From Calycina herbarum (taxonomy: Eukaryota > Ascomycota > Leotiomycetes > Helotiales > Pezizellaceae): DNA of 64,000 bases. A model generated the notes under the pieces. The model saw nothing but the letters and a program-made list of their open reading frames with translations. It had not been told where the DNA came from and searched no databases. Where the stretch lies: positions 1 through 64,000 of the forward strand of contig LLEY01000074.1 in the NCBI GenBank assembly GCA_001414485.1, in the 5' to 3' direction. The position numbers were made by a program, and so were the translations under genes. Shown here one piece after another: positions 36,951 through 47,771 of the stretch; the first letter of the stretch is position 1, and each line of letters begins with the position of its first letter.

Positions 36951-37634
36951 ATCGACTTGGTTCTATTCGGTGTGAACTCGGTACGAGATCACTGTTTTGA
37001 AATTTAGTGATGTCTGTGGCGCTTGATACTTTCATGCCCCTATTTTCCATTTCTTGCTCTCTTACAATATTCATTGGAAACTATATGGCATGATTAAGTA
37101 TTCCCATAGAGTATTTCTCATTGCTTGTGTGAAGTTTCTAATGCTTGTTGCAATTTGACTCTGGTCTGTTGAGTAACAAGGTAACCAGGTGACTGTGAAT
37201 AGTGGCTGGCAGAGTATTCCTTACACTTTTGAGTCAACATCCTTTCAAGTTTTATCTGATATGAACATTCTCTTGCTGGCCATGGCTGGTGCGCTGGTCG
37301 GTTATTGTTTCTCTAAGTGAATGAATGTGTGGTGGCTGGTTTGTCGCGTCGCTTAATTTCAATTCACCCTCATCTTTGCCCCTCACCTCTGGCTGTTCAA
37401 GGCTCAAGACTCAAGGCTTCATAACTTCCCACCATCCTCTCTTCTGACGTTGCTCCTCTGCAAATCCATCCATTGTCACACTCGAACAAGTTCAATCCAA
37501 TCCTGCTTTTCGAAATATCTGCAGTTTACTGTCACACTTCCTTCAGACCAGATTTACAAACCCACCACCCACCATCCACCACTGTCCTATCTTTGCGCAT
37601 CTTGCTGTCAATCCTAACGGTGCTTCCTTTCAAC

Positions 37635-39987
37635 ATGGCGCGCCGCCGCCGTCCTCAACACCCTCCATCTGCTGAGCGCCCTCAGTCAGATGCTCCTCAG
37701 CCAAATCAACAAGCAAACCGGAAGTCGCGTAACAAGGAGCGCAAACCATTCAGCTCGTATCTTCCTTCGATCTTCTCCTTCAAGGTCTCAACACACGCCC
37801 TGAACAAGCTTGTCTGTCTCTGCGCTGGGCGAAACGCAAAGTACATGTTGGATAGGAAGTATACCTTGAGACGTTTTCAGAGTATCCCAGATCCCGCGGC
37901 GAATCTCTGCGACAAGTGTAAAGATACTCGCATTTGGGCAAACATAGTTGGTGGTGAAGGTTTCGAGCGAGAGGGGATTACCAGCAATGTTTACCCTTGG
38001 CTAAAACCAAACTTCGGCATCACTTTTCGATATAGAGTTGACTCGAACTCTTCACCTTCATCTTACAGCAGTCCCCCGACAATATTCTACTGCGAACATA
38101 GGAAGAGCCCTGACCAAAGCGATCCTAGCGGAACCTCTAGCGATGAGCTGTTGCGCACTGTTGCCAAAGGCAAGAACCTCGTTTTATTAACCCCACCTCC
38201 TCCAAAGCCCAGATGGTCACCAACTCCGCCACCGGCTCCTCCAAAACGTCTTCCAGCCACCCCATATACTCGAGCCTCAGACTATGAAAGATCAACTGGT
38301 GCAGGAATTTTTGGACCCAGGAGATTAAATCCGTCAACGGTCGTTCCTTACACTGCCAATGGACGGCCAGTCATCTGCCATGATCATTTGATCCCCGAGG
38401 AACCACCACAACCTTTCTTTCCTCCAAGACATATTCGAGTTCGATTCGATCCACGAACTTCTGTACCACTGACGGAGTGTCCTGATTTCGATGAGCAACC
38501 GTCAGCTCGGGTTCCGCCATTTGAAACAATACCAATTGAGGGTGTTTTGCCATATAAACTTGTGCCACAATTCTGTCAAGATTGGGACCCACCTGCTTTC
38601 GTAAGTATCGAGCTTGACTTTTTGCACATGGGCCATAACTAACTCTTATCTCTTAGATTATTACATCAATGGATGATTTTGATCCAGGTCTCGTATGGCT
38701 TAGACGTAATGGTCTTTCCAGAGAAGCCAGTCTTAGACCACCTCTAATGAGTCTCAACAAAACCTACGACGATGGGAAAACCAACATGCACGCCTTTGTG
38801 GCAGCTCGTGGTAATCTCAAGTTGACTTGTGGCCCCGAAGAACTTGCAACCAAAGGTTATCTGCTCCCTGAGCCACCGGTAAAGAGTCGGAGAGCAAAGC
38901 CAAGTAACTACTACTGCTGCCCCCCAACTCCATCACTAACAAATCTAGATGAGGCACCAAAGCGTACTGCACAACCTTCGAACACAAAAAAGAGAAGCAG
39001 CGGAAAAGCAGGAACAAACGGTAGCCGCTCGACCACTCAAGCACCCCATGATTTGTTTCCTATTACTGAGGTGCCTGATCAAGAGACTAATCCATGTGAT
39101 GCGACTATAGCCACACAAGCAGAGATTATGCGACAAGCAACGAAAGAGGCCGCTGCTAAAAAGCAAGCCAATGGAACTCGCCGCGTGAAGTCGGAGGGCA
39201 AGATTCCTAGAGTTGCAGTACCAGACATCGAGAAATCCAAGGGCAAACGTCGTTCCGTTAGCGGTCCTTCCACCAAGATTTCAAAAGAGGAAGCATCTCG
39301 CCAAGCTGCAGGAGCAAAGTCGGTTGGTAGGAAGAAGCCAGATTTTGTCATTGGTGATACATCATACACCCTCAGAGAAGAAACGGAGCCCAAGACGTGC
39401 ACAAGCGCCCTTGCTGCAGGCTTCCTCTCGGAGTCGTTGAAGGCTCGAAATTCTCAAGAAGGCAAACCAAACAGCATCCCATTTTCTCAAGAACCTACAC
39501 TCCGACCAACTATCCTCAAGCGACCGCTCTATACTTTTGTGCCCAAAGATGCAATCACAACACCCTTGCCTGCGTCGAGTAAAGAAATTGCCCAAGAATT
39601 GGAGTCGAATGAGGCTGGGATTGGTTGGGATGATACCTTTGTCGACAGAACTGCAATTACAACACCTTTACCCGAGTCAATTAAAGAGATTGCTCGAGGT
39701 TTGGAGGAGACCGAGCATGGTTGGGAGGATTGTACTGGTAAGCTTCTTTTCTTGGTTCTTCCAAACACTCTTAGATTGCAATTCTGCCAAATTGTCTCGT
39801 ACAATCTTTATTGGTGTGCGCAGAGCAATGGCCGACCCTCTTCTTACCTTTGGTTAAAGCAAATGCTAACATCATTCTCCTTACAGGCAACAACTCTCCC
39901 GCCGAAGAAGGATTCGATCCCAAATGGTTCCTCGAACAACCCTCAAGCCCCTTCCCTGCTGCTATCCCTGCTGCCATCAAGGCTTAG
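37635..39987 (+). CDS. Large uncharacterised fungal protein
   Basis: Three exons, 37635-38600, 38657-39737 and 39887-39987, join in frame to 715 aa. The start is the first ATG (MARRRRPQ). No catalytic domain is recognised. A basic N-terminus is followed by a Cys-containing region (LVCLCAGRNAKYML, then LCDKCKDTRIW) that could be a small metal site. The rest is proline- and lysine-rich, probably disordered. Near the end of exon 2 a unit of about 35 residues is repeated: AITTPLPASSKEIAQELE, then AITTPLPESIKEIARGLE, each followed by GWDD or GWED. Basic clusters suggest a nuclear or RNA-linked role, but that is speculation. Confidence 0.8.
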
Positions 39988-40633
39988 GCCTCTTAAACAC
40001 CACACCTTCACAACCTCAACATGTAATAACATACTTTGTATAAGTTCGAATATTTCGCATACCGGATACGGAACGCACCTTCGCAGATGATTTCTTTCAC
40101 TTTTACTTTCACTTTCATTCTTCGCATCTTTACACTGAAAGTAAACACACAAAAAAAGACAGGGATTTTCAGAAAGTAGTCGGCTATTAGGCACCACTTC
40201 ACACACGCAATATGGCATAGGCTTTTAGGCCCCGTTGCAAAAGGGGATTTCACAACAATCGTCTGGTGGCTATTAGATTCATATGGGATTCGTAAAAACG
40301 GCAGAGGCTTTTAGGCCTCGCGGGACAGGAGATGTGGTGGATTGGGGTGGATTTTCAATGATTGGATTTTCGGTTGATTTTCTCGGGGGCTTTTAGGCTC
40401 CATATGGTTATTTCTTAGCGTTCCGGCAGATCATATTGAGTGGTTTTCGTTGGTAATGTTGAGGGGATCTTTTTCAAGGAGGATTTTTATTTGCGTCTCT
40501 AGCTAGACTGGAGATATATGGGGTGTGATGGCGCTTTGAGGGGACCCCTTGCGATGAACCTCCTTTGTCTTGCATGTTGCTCTGCTAGATAGCTAATGGA
40601 TGTCCAATAACGAGTAACACTACAGTAACTATC
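39988..40633. other. Convergent intergenic with a spaced 12-mer
   Basis: The motif AGGCTTTTAGGC (third copy GGGCTTTTAGGC) occurs at 40219, 40305 and 40387, spaced 82-86 bases apart. No gene is seen. Confidence 0.6.
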
Positions 40634-42625
40634 TCAGGACTTGATAGAAAGGGAGCTTTCGACCTCCCTCTTCCACCACTCTGGGAAATCAAGAACTATC
40701 TTACCCTTCCTAGCTTCCTCGGCAGCAAAGACCATAGCATGACTTCTAATGACTTCTTCCAAACTACAGCCAACGTGCTCCTTTTGAGCATCCGACACTT
40801 TCGCACCATGATTCTTCACAGCATCGACAGCAAGAATGAACTGCCTTGCAAGTCCGTCGTCACCGCCACCATGACCTCCCCCAGCCATATGGGGTTTGTA
40901 AATTTTCTTGGCACCAGTATTGAAATCCTCCACGGTGATGGTCTCACTATCTGCGTAGATTTGGCCATCTGTGCCGTAGATATGACTATACCGCTCACAT
41001 ATCTTTTTCGTGTGAGCAACCATGTGGAAGATAGCTGTTTTGGCGCCTCGACCAACTAAAGCTTTCTCATTATCGCTGTTAATTTTTGGGAGTGGGTCAT
41101 TTTCCCAAGTCATAGTAACAGTTTGGTCATCACAAACGTCGTTGTCGGCTTCGTAGACACATCGACCGAACCAATTCTTTGAAGAAACAACCTCAGCAGG
41201 TGTGTCAGTTGTGTAGTCTTCTGCTAGTTTTGCCAAAACAGCTTTTTCGCCACCGGCAATTCCACCATTGGCAATGCATTCTTCAATTTCGGGAACGACG
41301 ATATCAACAGGCCTGCCACCCAAAGTCTCAGAGTCAGTTGATTTATTTAAGGAAATGTACGAAGTAGTGTCAGACAACTGAAATCATTCTTCAAGAAGGT
41401 TTAAAGGAATTAGGAAATCGAGTGTCTGCTTCTCCCGAATATTTTCGAAGAATACAGCTCTTCTTTTGATGGAAAAAGTAAAATGGGAAATTGCTCAAAA
41501 GTTTGAGACTTACCAGTGGGTATTCCCAGATCCAAGCCCTTTCAATTCAGAACCAAAATACACTTTCTTGGCGGAATATTTGCAGGATTCCTCGATCGGG
41601 CAGGATAGACAGTTTGTGGCATCCCCAGCTGCGGTTGGTTTGCGAGTTTTATTGAATAGCTGGAGAGAACCCGCAGAGCTCACAGTTGTGGGTATATGTG
41701 CTGGTTGGATGGATCCGGGCGGAGGAGAGCATAAAAGCCATAACAATACATCAATGTCATGGCATGATTTAGTGAGCAGTGTTGGTGCAGTAGTAGACTC
41801 TTTTCGCCAGTTTCCTCTGCTAGGAATTAGCACATGACACTATTTTCCTACTTGAGGATACTTACCTAACGTAGCTGTGGGTGAAATGCCACCACCCTAC
41901 CGGCTCGGTATGGTTGATGGACAGAAGTTCTCCAATAACCTTTTGCTCCAACAGAAGAGATCGGAGTAGCATATCTATTTCAAAGTAAGTTCGGGAATAT
42001 TTGTAGAGTAGGCGTAAGAGTCTCTAGGATCGGCATGCAAGTTCTCATCTCAAAAATTCATTGGGCACTCACTGTGTGGGCTGTATCTTAGAACATGACC
42101 GATTGAGAATATCTTGGATGGTGTGGTATCCGGGAGATTCGGAAGGAGAGTTCGATATATCGAAACACAATCCTCCAAGTTGGTTGCCAATGGCTTCTCA
42201 CACATGACATGGAGACCAAGTGGTGCCAGTCCAAGAATAACTTCTTTGTGTTGCTCATCGAGCACGCAAATAAATGCTGCATCAACCCCTTCTGGGACAT
42301 CTTCACCTCTTGCTGCCTTGGCTCGTCTCTTCTGTTCCCACGTCAAGAATGACTTCCAATCCTCAAATTCTTGACCTTCTGATGCCCCAGTTTTTCCCCA
42401 GATGTATTTCTCGCCAAGTCTCTGCCTCTTGTATGCAATGGGCTCTGCCACTGCAACAACTACCCCGTTTGTTGAGTCCCCTGTTGCTCGCGCATAGCCG
42501 TTTCCACGAGAACCAGCTCCTATGATGAGGATCCTAGGTGGGTTGGCGGACATGGAAGGGCGTGGAGGAGCCGACATTTGGACGACGCCATCATCAATCG
42601 TTGGAGAGTCAGCATGCGGTGCCAT
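40634..42625 (-). CDS. Gfo/Idh/MocA-family oxidoreductase
   Basis: Four exons on the minus strand, 42625-42073, 41974-41866, 41816-41514 and 41312-40634, give 547 aa. The acceptor at 41313 was chosen because it restores frame and rebuilds NTHWPVDIVVPEIEE. The N-terminal Rossmann fold shows RILIIGAGSRGNG (about residues 31-43) and HVMCEKPLA, the conserved EKP of the family. The C-terminal dimerisation and substrate domain follows, with SCHDIDVLLW. Members use NAD(P) to oxidise or reduce sugars, inositols and similar polyols; the long form resembles the StrI-like group. A Cys-rich insertion (CLSCPIEESCKYSA) between residues about 290 and 310 is present. Substrate unknown. Confidence 0.88.
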
Positions 42626-43158
42626 TTTGTTTGTAGCTTTCCAGAATGTCGAGAACTATCTTGAGGCTTGGATCTTGAAAGGGCCTTGTTGCTTCAGCCT
42701 TGCTGTGATGTTTGCCCTGCCACCACTGCAACGTTGCAGACAAGTCACATCATTCGGGTTTGATTTACAAACGTTGCCAGGAGGCTTACGAGTGGTTTGC
42801 CCAATCAATCGTGGAAGATTGTCAATTCAAGGGTGGGATTATGTTTCCTCAGACTAAGCTCTTTCTGCGCCTTTTGACTCTGTGGTTGTCCGTAATGGTC
42901 TTAGCACGATCAGCCTTGACACTAAAAAGCCCATGGAACAACAATATTGGGGAATTGGATTAGGGTAGTGAATAATACCAAAAGTATACCACGACTCTCG
43001 TCGCAATTCTGAACTTGGTCTATTCCAATGTGATGTTGCTGATGACGCACGTGCAGCCAGGAGATTCGCTTATTTCAACTGCCAGCAAAAAAGATATATT
43101 GCATATCACGACCACGGAAAGACCTGATTGGATATTAGCACCCTGCGAGAAAGGCAAT
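42626..43158. other. Intergenic, no gene seen
   Basis: Upstream side of the oxidoreductase gene. Open frames on the plus strand overlap its 5' end and look like shadows. Confidence 0.45.
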
Positions 43159-43241
43159 GGTTTCACAACTTACTCGAACTCTCAATCTCCACCAAGCGTT
43201 TATACCGGAAAGTGGCGCCTTAACCATTAGGCCACGCGGCC
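43159..43241 (-). pseudogene. Degenerate tRNA-Arg(CCG)-like gene
   Basis: Minus strand from 43241: acceptor strand GGCCGCG, TG, D-arm GCCT-AATGGTTA-AGGC, then anticodon stem CCACT pairing with GGTGG. The loop contains TTCCGG followed by about ten extra bases, consistent with a CCG anticodon and an intron after position 37. The T-loop TTCGAGT is present, but its stem does not pair and no CGCGGCC-like 3' acceptor strand follows. The 3' half is therefore decayed or the copy is a truncated tRNA-derived sequence. Confidence 0.55.
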
Positions 43242-43389
43242 AGTCTATTCTCAAGTCCAGAACTTGATTTTTGAGAATTTCCGTGCTTATCTCAGCTTAT
43301 ATTCTCGCTATAATGACTGTATTTGGGGGTTGCTAAGCTCCATTTTAATGTAACTTTCACCCAATTGGTGCGTGGTGGCGTTCACTGGG

Positions 43390-44007
43390 ACCCCGCACCT
43401 CGCTTAGCTTCGTGGGGGATAGCGCTTCAACTTTCTCGGCGATCTGGTGGTCTACTACTTTCCTAAGTTATAGAACCCTTAGGAGAATATGCAAGACTAC
43501 TGTTTGCTGTGTTGGACAACCTAGATAAAGAAGATATAGTACCCTTTTACTACTTATTTCCCTTTTCTCGGTACTACATATTCGTTCTGCTGAATTTCTC
43601 ATATTTAAAAGGTATATACGTTGAATACTCAAATCAAGTAGTTTCTACGATCTTGTACTTCAACAAAGCTATTTAAATCATTACTCAGGTAGGTAAAACC
43701 ACTAGGAGGGTTCTTTTGAAAGTTCTTTTTTAGCTCATTATCAGATTAGAGGGGTTTTCCTTGTTAAAAGGGGTTGGGACAGTGAGAAAAAAACTAGCAA
43801 CGGCGAGGTTAATGAATCTACATCACTACTCGTACAAGTCTATAATCTTGGAGTGGACTATATTCTAGAAATCCAAATCTGATACAGAATTTATAACAAC
43901 ACCAAAATATTAAACTGGTTTTGTATTATCACTTTGATGTTGGTACTTCAAGACGACGTGGTAGATTTTGGTGTGGTGTCCCCCACCACGCCAAGGAGGT
44001 GCGGGGT
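43390..44007. mobile_element. Possible decayed inverted-repeat element
   Basis: ACCCCGCACCTCGCTTAGC near 43390 and its inverse-type partner GCCAAGGAGGTGCGGGGTAA near 43990-44008 bracket about 570 bases of AT-rich DNA. A GTGGGGGA-type segment follows each arm on the inner side. The match is imperfect and no target duplication was found. Confidence 0.4.
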
Positions 44008-45734
44008 AAGTGGCAGCTAGTAACCACAGATTAAATTCTGATAACTCAACGAAAGCGTATTCAAAACATTTAAAGCTTTCAATCTTGTTTATTGCATCTT
44101 TCCGCTTAGAGCCAAAAAATTTATATATTTTTGCGACCACGTTGTAGTAAGTGGTGCCTGTTATAAAGTTTGAGAGAGCCACTAGACGGCGTCACCATCC
44201 CACCTATAGAAGTATTGATCCGAATTTTTAACAGTCACTTAAGTTTCATCATCCAAACAATCCAAAACCAAATATAATCGTAGGCGTGGCACTACTGGCT
44301 CTTCTACGATTATTTCTTTCTCTTGAAGCTATTCTCAGACTTGACGAAGTATATACCTAACCTTTTCCAGTCTTTTACCCGCTTTTGGACCCTCTTTTTC
44401 TACATCTATGGCTACATTTGATCTACTTCCTTTACTTAGGGAGGAAGAGAGTTCCGAGTTATGAAAAATATGAAGTTATATGATTTGGAGAGTAATATTG
44501 TAAAAAATAATAGAGAGCCTATAGAAAGATAATTATAACCCGTGTCTGAATATACTACATATCGGGGGTTTTTATGTAAGATATTTTTTAGAGACTAACC
44601 ACAGTGTGGCCCCTTCCAATTTCGAGAAGTACATACTGCGAAAAAAGTGAAAGAAAAAGAGGCAGTGAGAAGCTCTCGTTATTCTGACTTTCTAGTACCC
44701 AAGTACTGACCCAAATAGTTGGAAGAATTGAAGTTGATTGTTCTTAAATATCTAGGGTTAACATTCTAAATTGCTTTTTAACATATTGAAATAATTACCG
44801 AAAGTACCTTAGAAATGTAGAATAACGAGACCTGGGTAGGTTGAACCTAAAGCATTTACTGCCTTTTCCATTCACGAAGAGAGGGTGTAAAAGCGATCCA
44901 CTAGTTTCCTGGAGCAGTTGTGTTAGAGGGTGCATGCAGTTTGACGCAGCTTTACAATTCCACTTTCTCACGTACTCTAGCCAGTTGTACTTGGTCTCGA
45001 GTACACATTTTTCACTTTACATCTTACATTTGGAAGATATACAATTATCTAAAACATCAAGATTCAGTATTGAGAATCCATGATAAAATAGCAACCTATA
45101 TGTAGAATAAGAAGAAGAGAAAAGGAGAGCTACAAAAGCCCGGGAATGGTTGGTTGCTTATCGTAAAGACACCAAGGACAAATAGAAAGGCAAAGAGAGA
45201 GCACGTCAGTTGAAGAACAGAATGACTCTAGCTAAGCTCTTTAAACAAGAAATAGACGTTTAAATAGAACATATAGATGAAATTCAACAAGTGACTTGGA
45301 TTTGACGAACGTGAAAACTTTTGACAGTGACAGACTTTTTAACTGTCATTAATTCAGATAATTAACGGACTTTTAGTAAAGTTCTGGAATAGAACAGACA
45401 AGGAATATTGAAGTCATTCACGAGGGTTAGCTTATTATGGCTGGCATATTACGTGGTAACAGTCCATCCTCTTGCGGAAATAGCCTGAAGGAAGGTGGCT
45501 TTGGAAAGGGCATGTATTCTCCCAACGCTCTATATGTAAGCTTCACAGCAGGCATGAGTTGTTAGACTACAAACTTTGATAATATAACCGAAGTTCTAAC
45601 ACTGTTTCTTTGAACCTCTTCGCAAGGTAGAAAGCAGATGTAGACAAAAGTCATCACAAATCAAAATATACCATCCCAGAAGGCTGTGAAGTTCATCTAT
45701 TCATGATTCTTAGAGAACCTCTAGTCAATACTGC
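44008..45734. other. AT-rich region with decayed coding-like fragments
   Basis: A minus-strand stretch at about 44440-44290 and a plus-strand stretch at about 45117-45307 read like lysine- and glutamate-rich protein interrupted by in-frame TAG, TAA and TGA codons. They resemble remnants of old genes or transposon proteins. MITE copy E lies at about 44700-44880. No intact gene is seen. Confidence 0.4.
44700..44880. mobile_element. MITE family copy E (divergent)
   Basis: The right end GCATTTACTGCCTTTTCCAT and the interior ACCTTAGAAATGTAGAATAACGAG follow the family layout. The left end is degraded. Confidence 0.5.
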
Positions 45735-46142
45735 TCAAAGCAGAATAGCATCCTTGCCACCACTAGACTTGCTAACCAGACGCTTCCCCTTAAGAGCCTT
45801 TTTACTCTTGAGTAGACCCTTACTCAGAGCCACCTCATCAGAAGTTTTCAGAGTCCCCCTAAACTCCCCTTGGACAAACGTGCCACCCGAATAAACAACC
45901 CTATCCAAAAACGCCAAAGGATTTACATCGCCAGGAATCGTACTCAGAAGTGTATTGAGCTGCAACTCGTAGAAAAACCTCCTCAAAAATTGAAAGAAAA
46001 CCCGTATGTACCAGCCCCAGTTCCACCGATAACCCGCGAAAACCAGAACCCAGAGTGATATGAAGAGTGCCAAGGCGTATAGGGGGTATTGTTGTTGGAG
46101 AGATATTGTTGACCAGAAGATATCCATCCAAAATTTATGCAT
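45735..46142 (-). CDS. Small membrane protein, unknown
   Basis: The frame is open from 46259. The likeliest start is the ATG at 46142 (MHKFWMDIFWST), giving 135 aa; an ATG at 46208 would add 22 residues. One strong transmembrane helix (YPLYALALFISLWVLVFAGY) is followed by an aromatic, basic segment (WNWGWYIRVFFQFLRRFFYE) and a lysine-rich C-tail. No family is recognised. It lies immediately downstream of, and on the same strand as, the metallothionein-like gene. The 46208 ATG would overlap that gene's stop by 8 bases, an unusual arrangement for a fungus that suggests a bicistronic transcript or a later start. Confidence 0.6.
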   Translation of the reverse strand: MHKFWMDIFWSTISLQQQYPLYALALFISLWVLVFAGYRWNWGWYIRVFFQFLRRFFYELQLNTLLSTIPGDVNPLAFLDRVVYSGGTFVQGEFRGTLKTSDEVALSKGLLKSKKALKGKRLVSKSSGGKDAILL

Positions 46143-46200
46143 TGCGTTTGTGTTGTACAGGTCCCTATATCGTGTCTTGGTCTTGGATTGAAATGATTGT

Positions 46201-46644
46201 CTAGGCATGGGTGAAGTCGGTCTCAGTTGGGAGAAGTCCGCCGTCAGCAGCCTTTTCACAGGTACAGGCAGCTATAGAATTGTAAGCATTGAAACTTGGA
46301 AGTTGTTCGATTATATAAACTTACTCGCTGGGCGAGATCCGCAAGAGCAGAGGTCACCAGATGGCTTTGTGTTTTCTGTAGAGGCTCTATCACAAGTGCA
46401 ACTGCCAGCAGGACGAGCGCCTATTGAAATGGTTAATATGAATATTTGTTTTGCGATATGGGTTGGGAATGAGTTGTAGGAACTTACGGCAAGAGCATCG
46501 TGGACCAGCAACAGTGTTTTCGATGGCAGACTTATCGCAGGAGCAATGGAGGGCTGGCTTCTCACCGCAAGAGCACTTGGCTTGGGAAGCGCAGACACAG
46601 TTGGCACCCTCGCTCTTTCCGCAACAAGTTGTTGGAGTGACCAT
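46201..46644 (-). CDS. Cys-rich metallothionein-like protein
   Basis: Three exons on the minus strand, 46644-46488, 46420-46325 and 46271-46201, join in frame to 107 aa. The protein holds 16 Cys in eight pairs: one CC and seven CxC (CVC, CSC, CTC), spaced by short units such as CSCGEKPALHCSC and CSCRARPAGSCTC. The C-terminus is Cys-free and acidic. This spacing is typical of fungal copper or zinc metallothionein-like proteins (Crd2-type). They bind metal in the cytosol and buffer copper toxicity. Both introns interrupt Cys-rich units, so correct splicing is needed to keep the pairs. The stop codon overlaps an ATG of the downstream frame. Confidence 0.8.
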
Positions 46645-47771
46645 CTTGAAGGTTGTTTTGTATGAGTGGTTTTGGGTTGAGGAGAGAGTTTTTGGTGGTA
46701 GATTTTAGGTTATGAAGAAGAAGATTGAGTTGTAGAGATTTTGTGTTGTACAAAAAAAGGTTGTACTCGTAGGATACCAGGAGACTTTATAGTTGTGTAC
46801 AATGACGACGCTCTAGACCGCAGCCCTGTAAGTAGCCTCATGGTGGGGTGTTTGATTTGTATTACCTTCTTTCTGATTGGCTTGTGGCACCCTGTCTTCA
46901 TGCTTTGTATTTATCCGAGAAATACCCGACTCTCTTCACTCAATTTGCTGACCATCAATTTGACCATCGCTGACTCGACCTCATCCGATTTTTATAAACA
47001 ACTAAAAATAGTTCATACACGAACCAATGAAAGAAGGTCGATTACATTCCATTGGAAATTATTAAGTTTTCTAAGGATAATCATGAATTACAGTTGCTGA
47101 TTGTCCTCATCTTTTCAGGTCAGTTTCCCTAATCGGATATCTTCGTTGTCCCAAGTTTCCTCCGATAATCTCATTCATTGCATTATTATTCCCACCCTCT
47201 GCTTTCTAATTTTCATCGAGTTAGCTATTCTTTGTCAAGTAAGCTATTCATCGAATAAGCCAAGTAAGCTATGAGAAATTCCCAGTCACATCTTCTCAGC
47301 CACTCACTTACCCCTCTATTTTCTCTCTTGGACTGACGTGCATATTTTGCTGTGCATCGTTTTAGTCTATCATAGACTAAAACTTCTTTCGAGGGGTCTC
47401 AGAGACTTTCAATTGTCCAAAGAAGCTGGAATAATTGTCAATCTTTTCAATTTTCCTGGCTTACGGTTGATTATAGTTTTTGCTGTCAAACTTGTTGATA
47501 CGAATCATATTTTAATAAGGCTTAATTTCTTGAGATGTTCTGACCAACGCCATAACTTCGTTGCTAAGTGCATACCCAAGAGGTGGAAACTGGAGATCTT
47601 CAATTCGAGTGTCCGTGATTTTTGAGAACACCGACAAAATCTTAATCAACAACAATCGTCAGTCAATGATATTATTCTTTATTCTTTGCTTATGAAACCA
47701 AACTCTCTTTTGCCAAGCCCTCTCATATTCTCCCCGACCCAAGTGGGCATGAATTACTAAAGCCCATCACA
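46645..47771. other. Intergenic, no gene seen
   Basis: Promoter of the Cys-rich gene on the left. Near 47230-47275 there are three copies of AGTAAGCTA/AATAAGCCA-type repeats. No protein-like open frame. Confidence 0.45.

Larger units (their letters stand above)
36055..37634. other. Intergenic with two MITE copies
   Basis: Promoter region shared by the leftward V-ATPase gene and the rightward gene at 37635. Two MITE-family copies occupy 36359-36567 and about 36731-36950. The rest is unremarkable. Confidence 0.55.
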
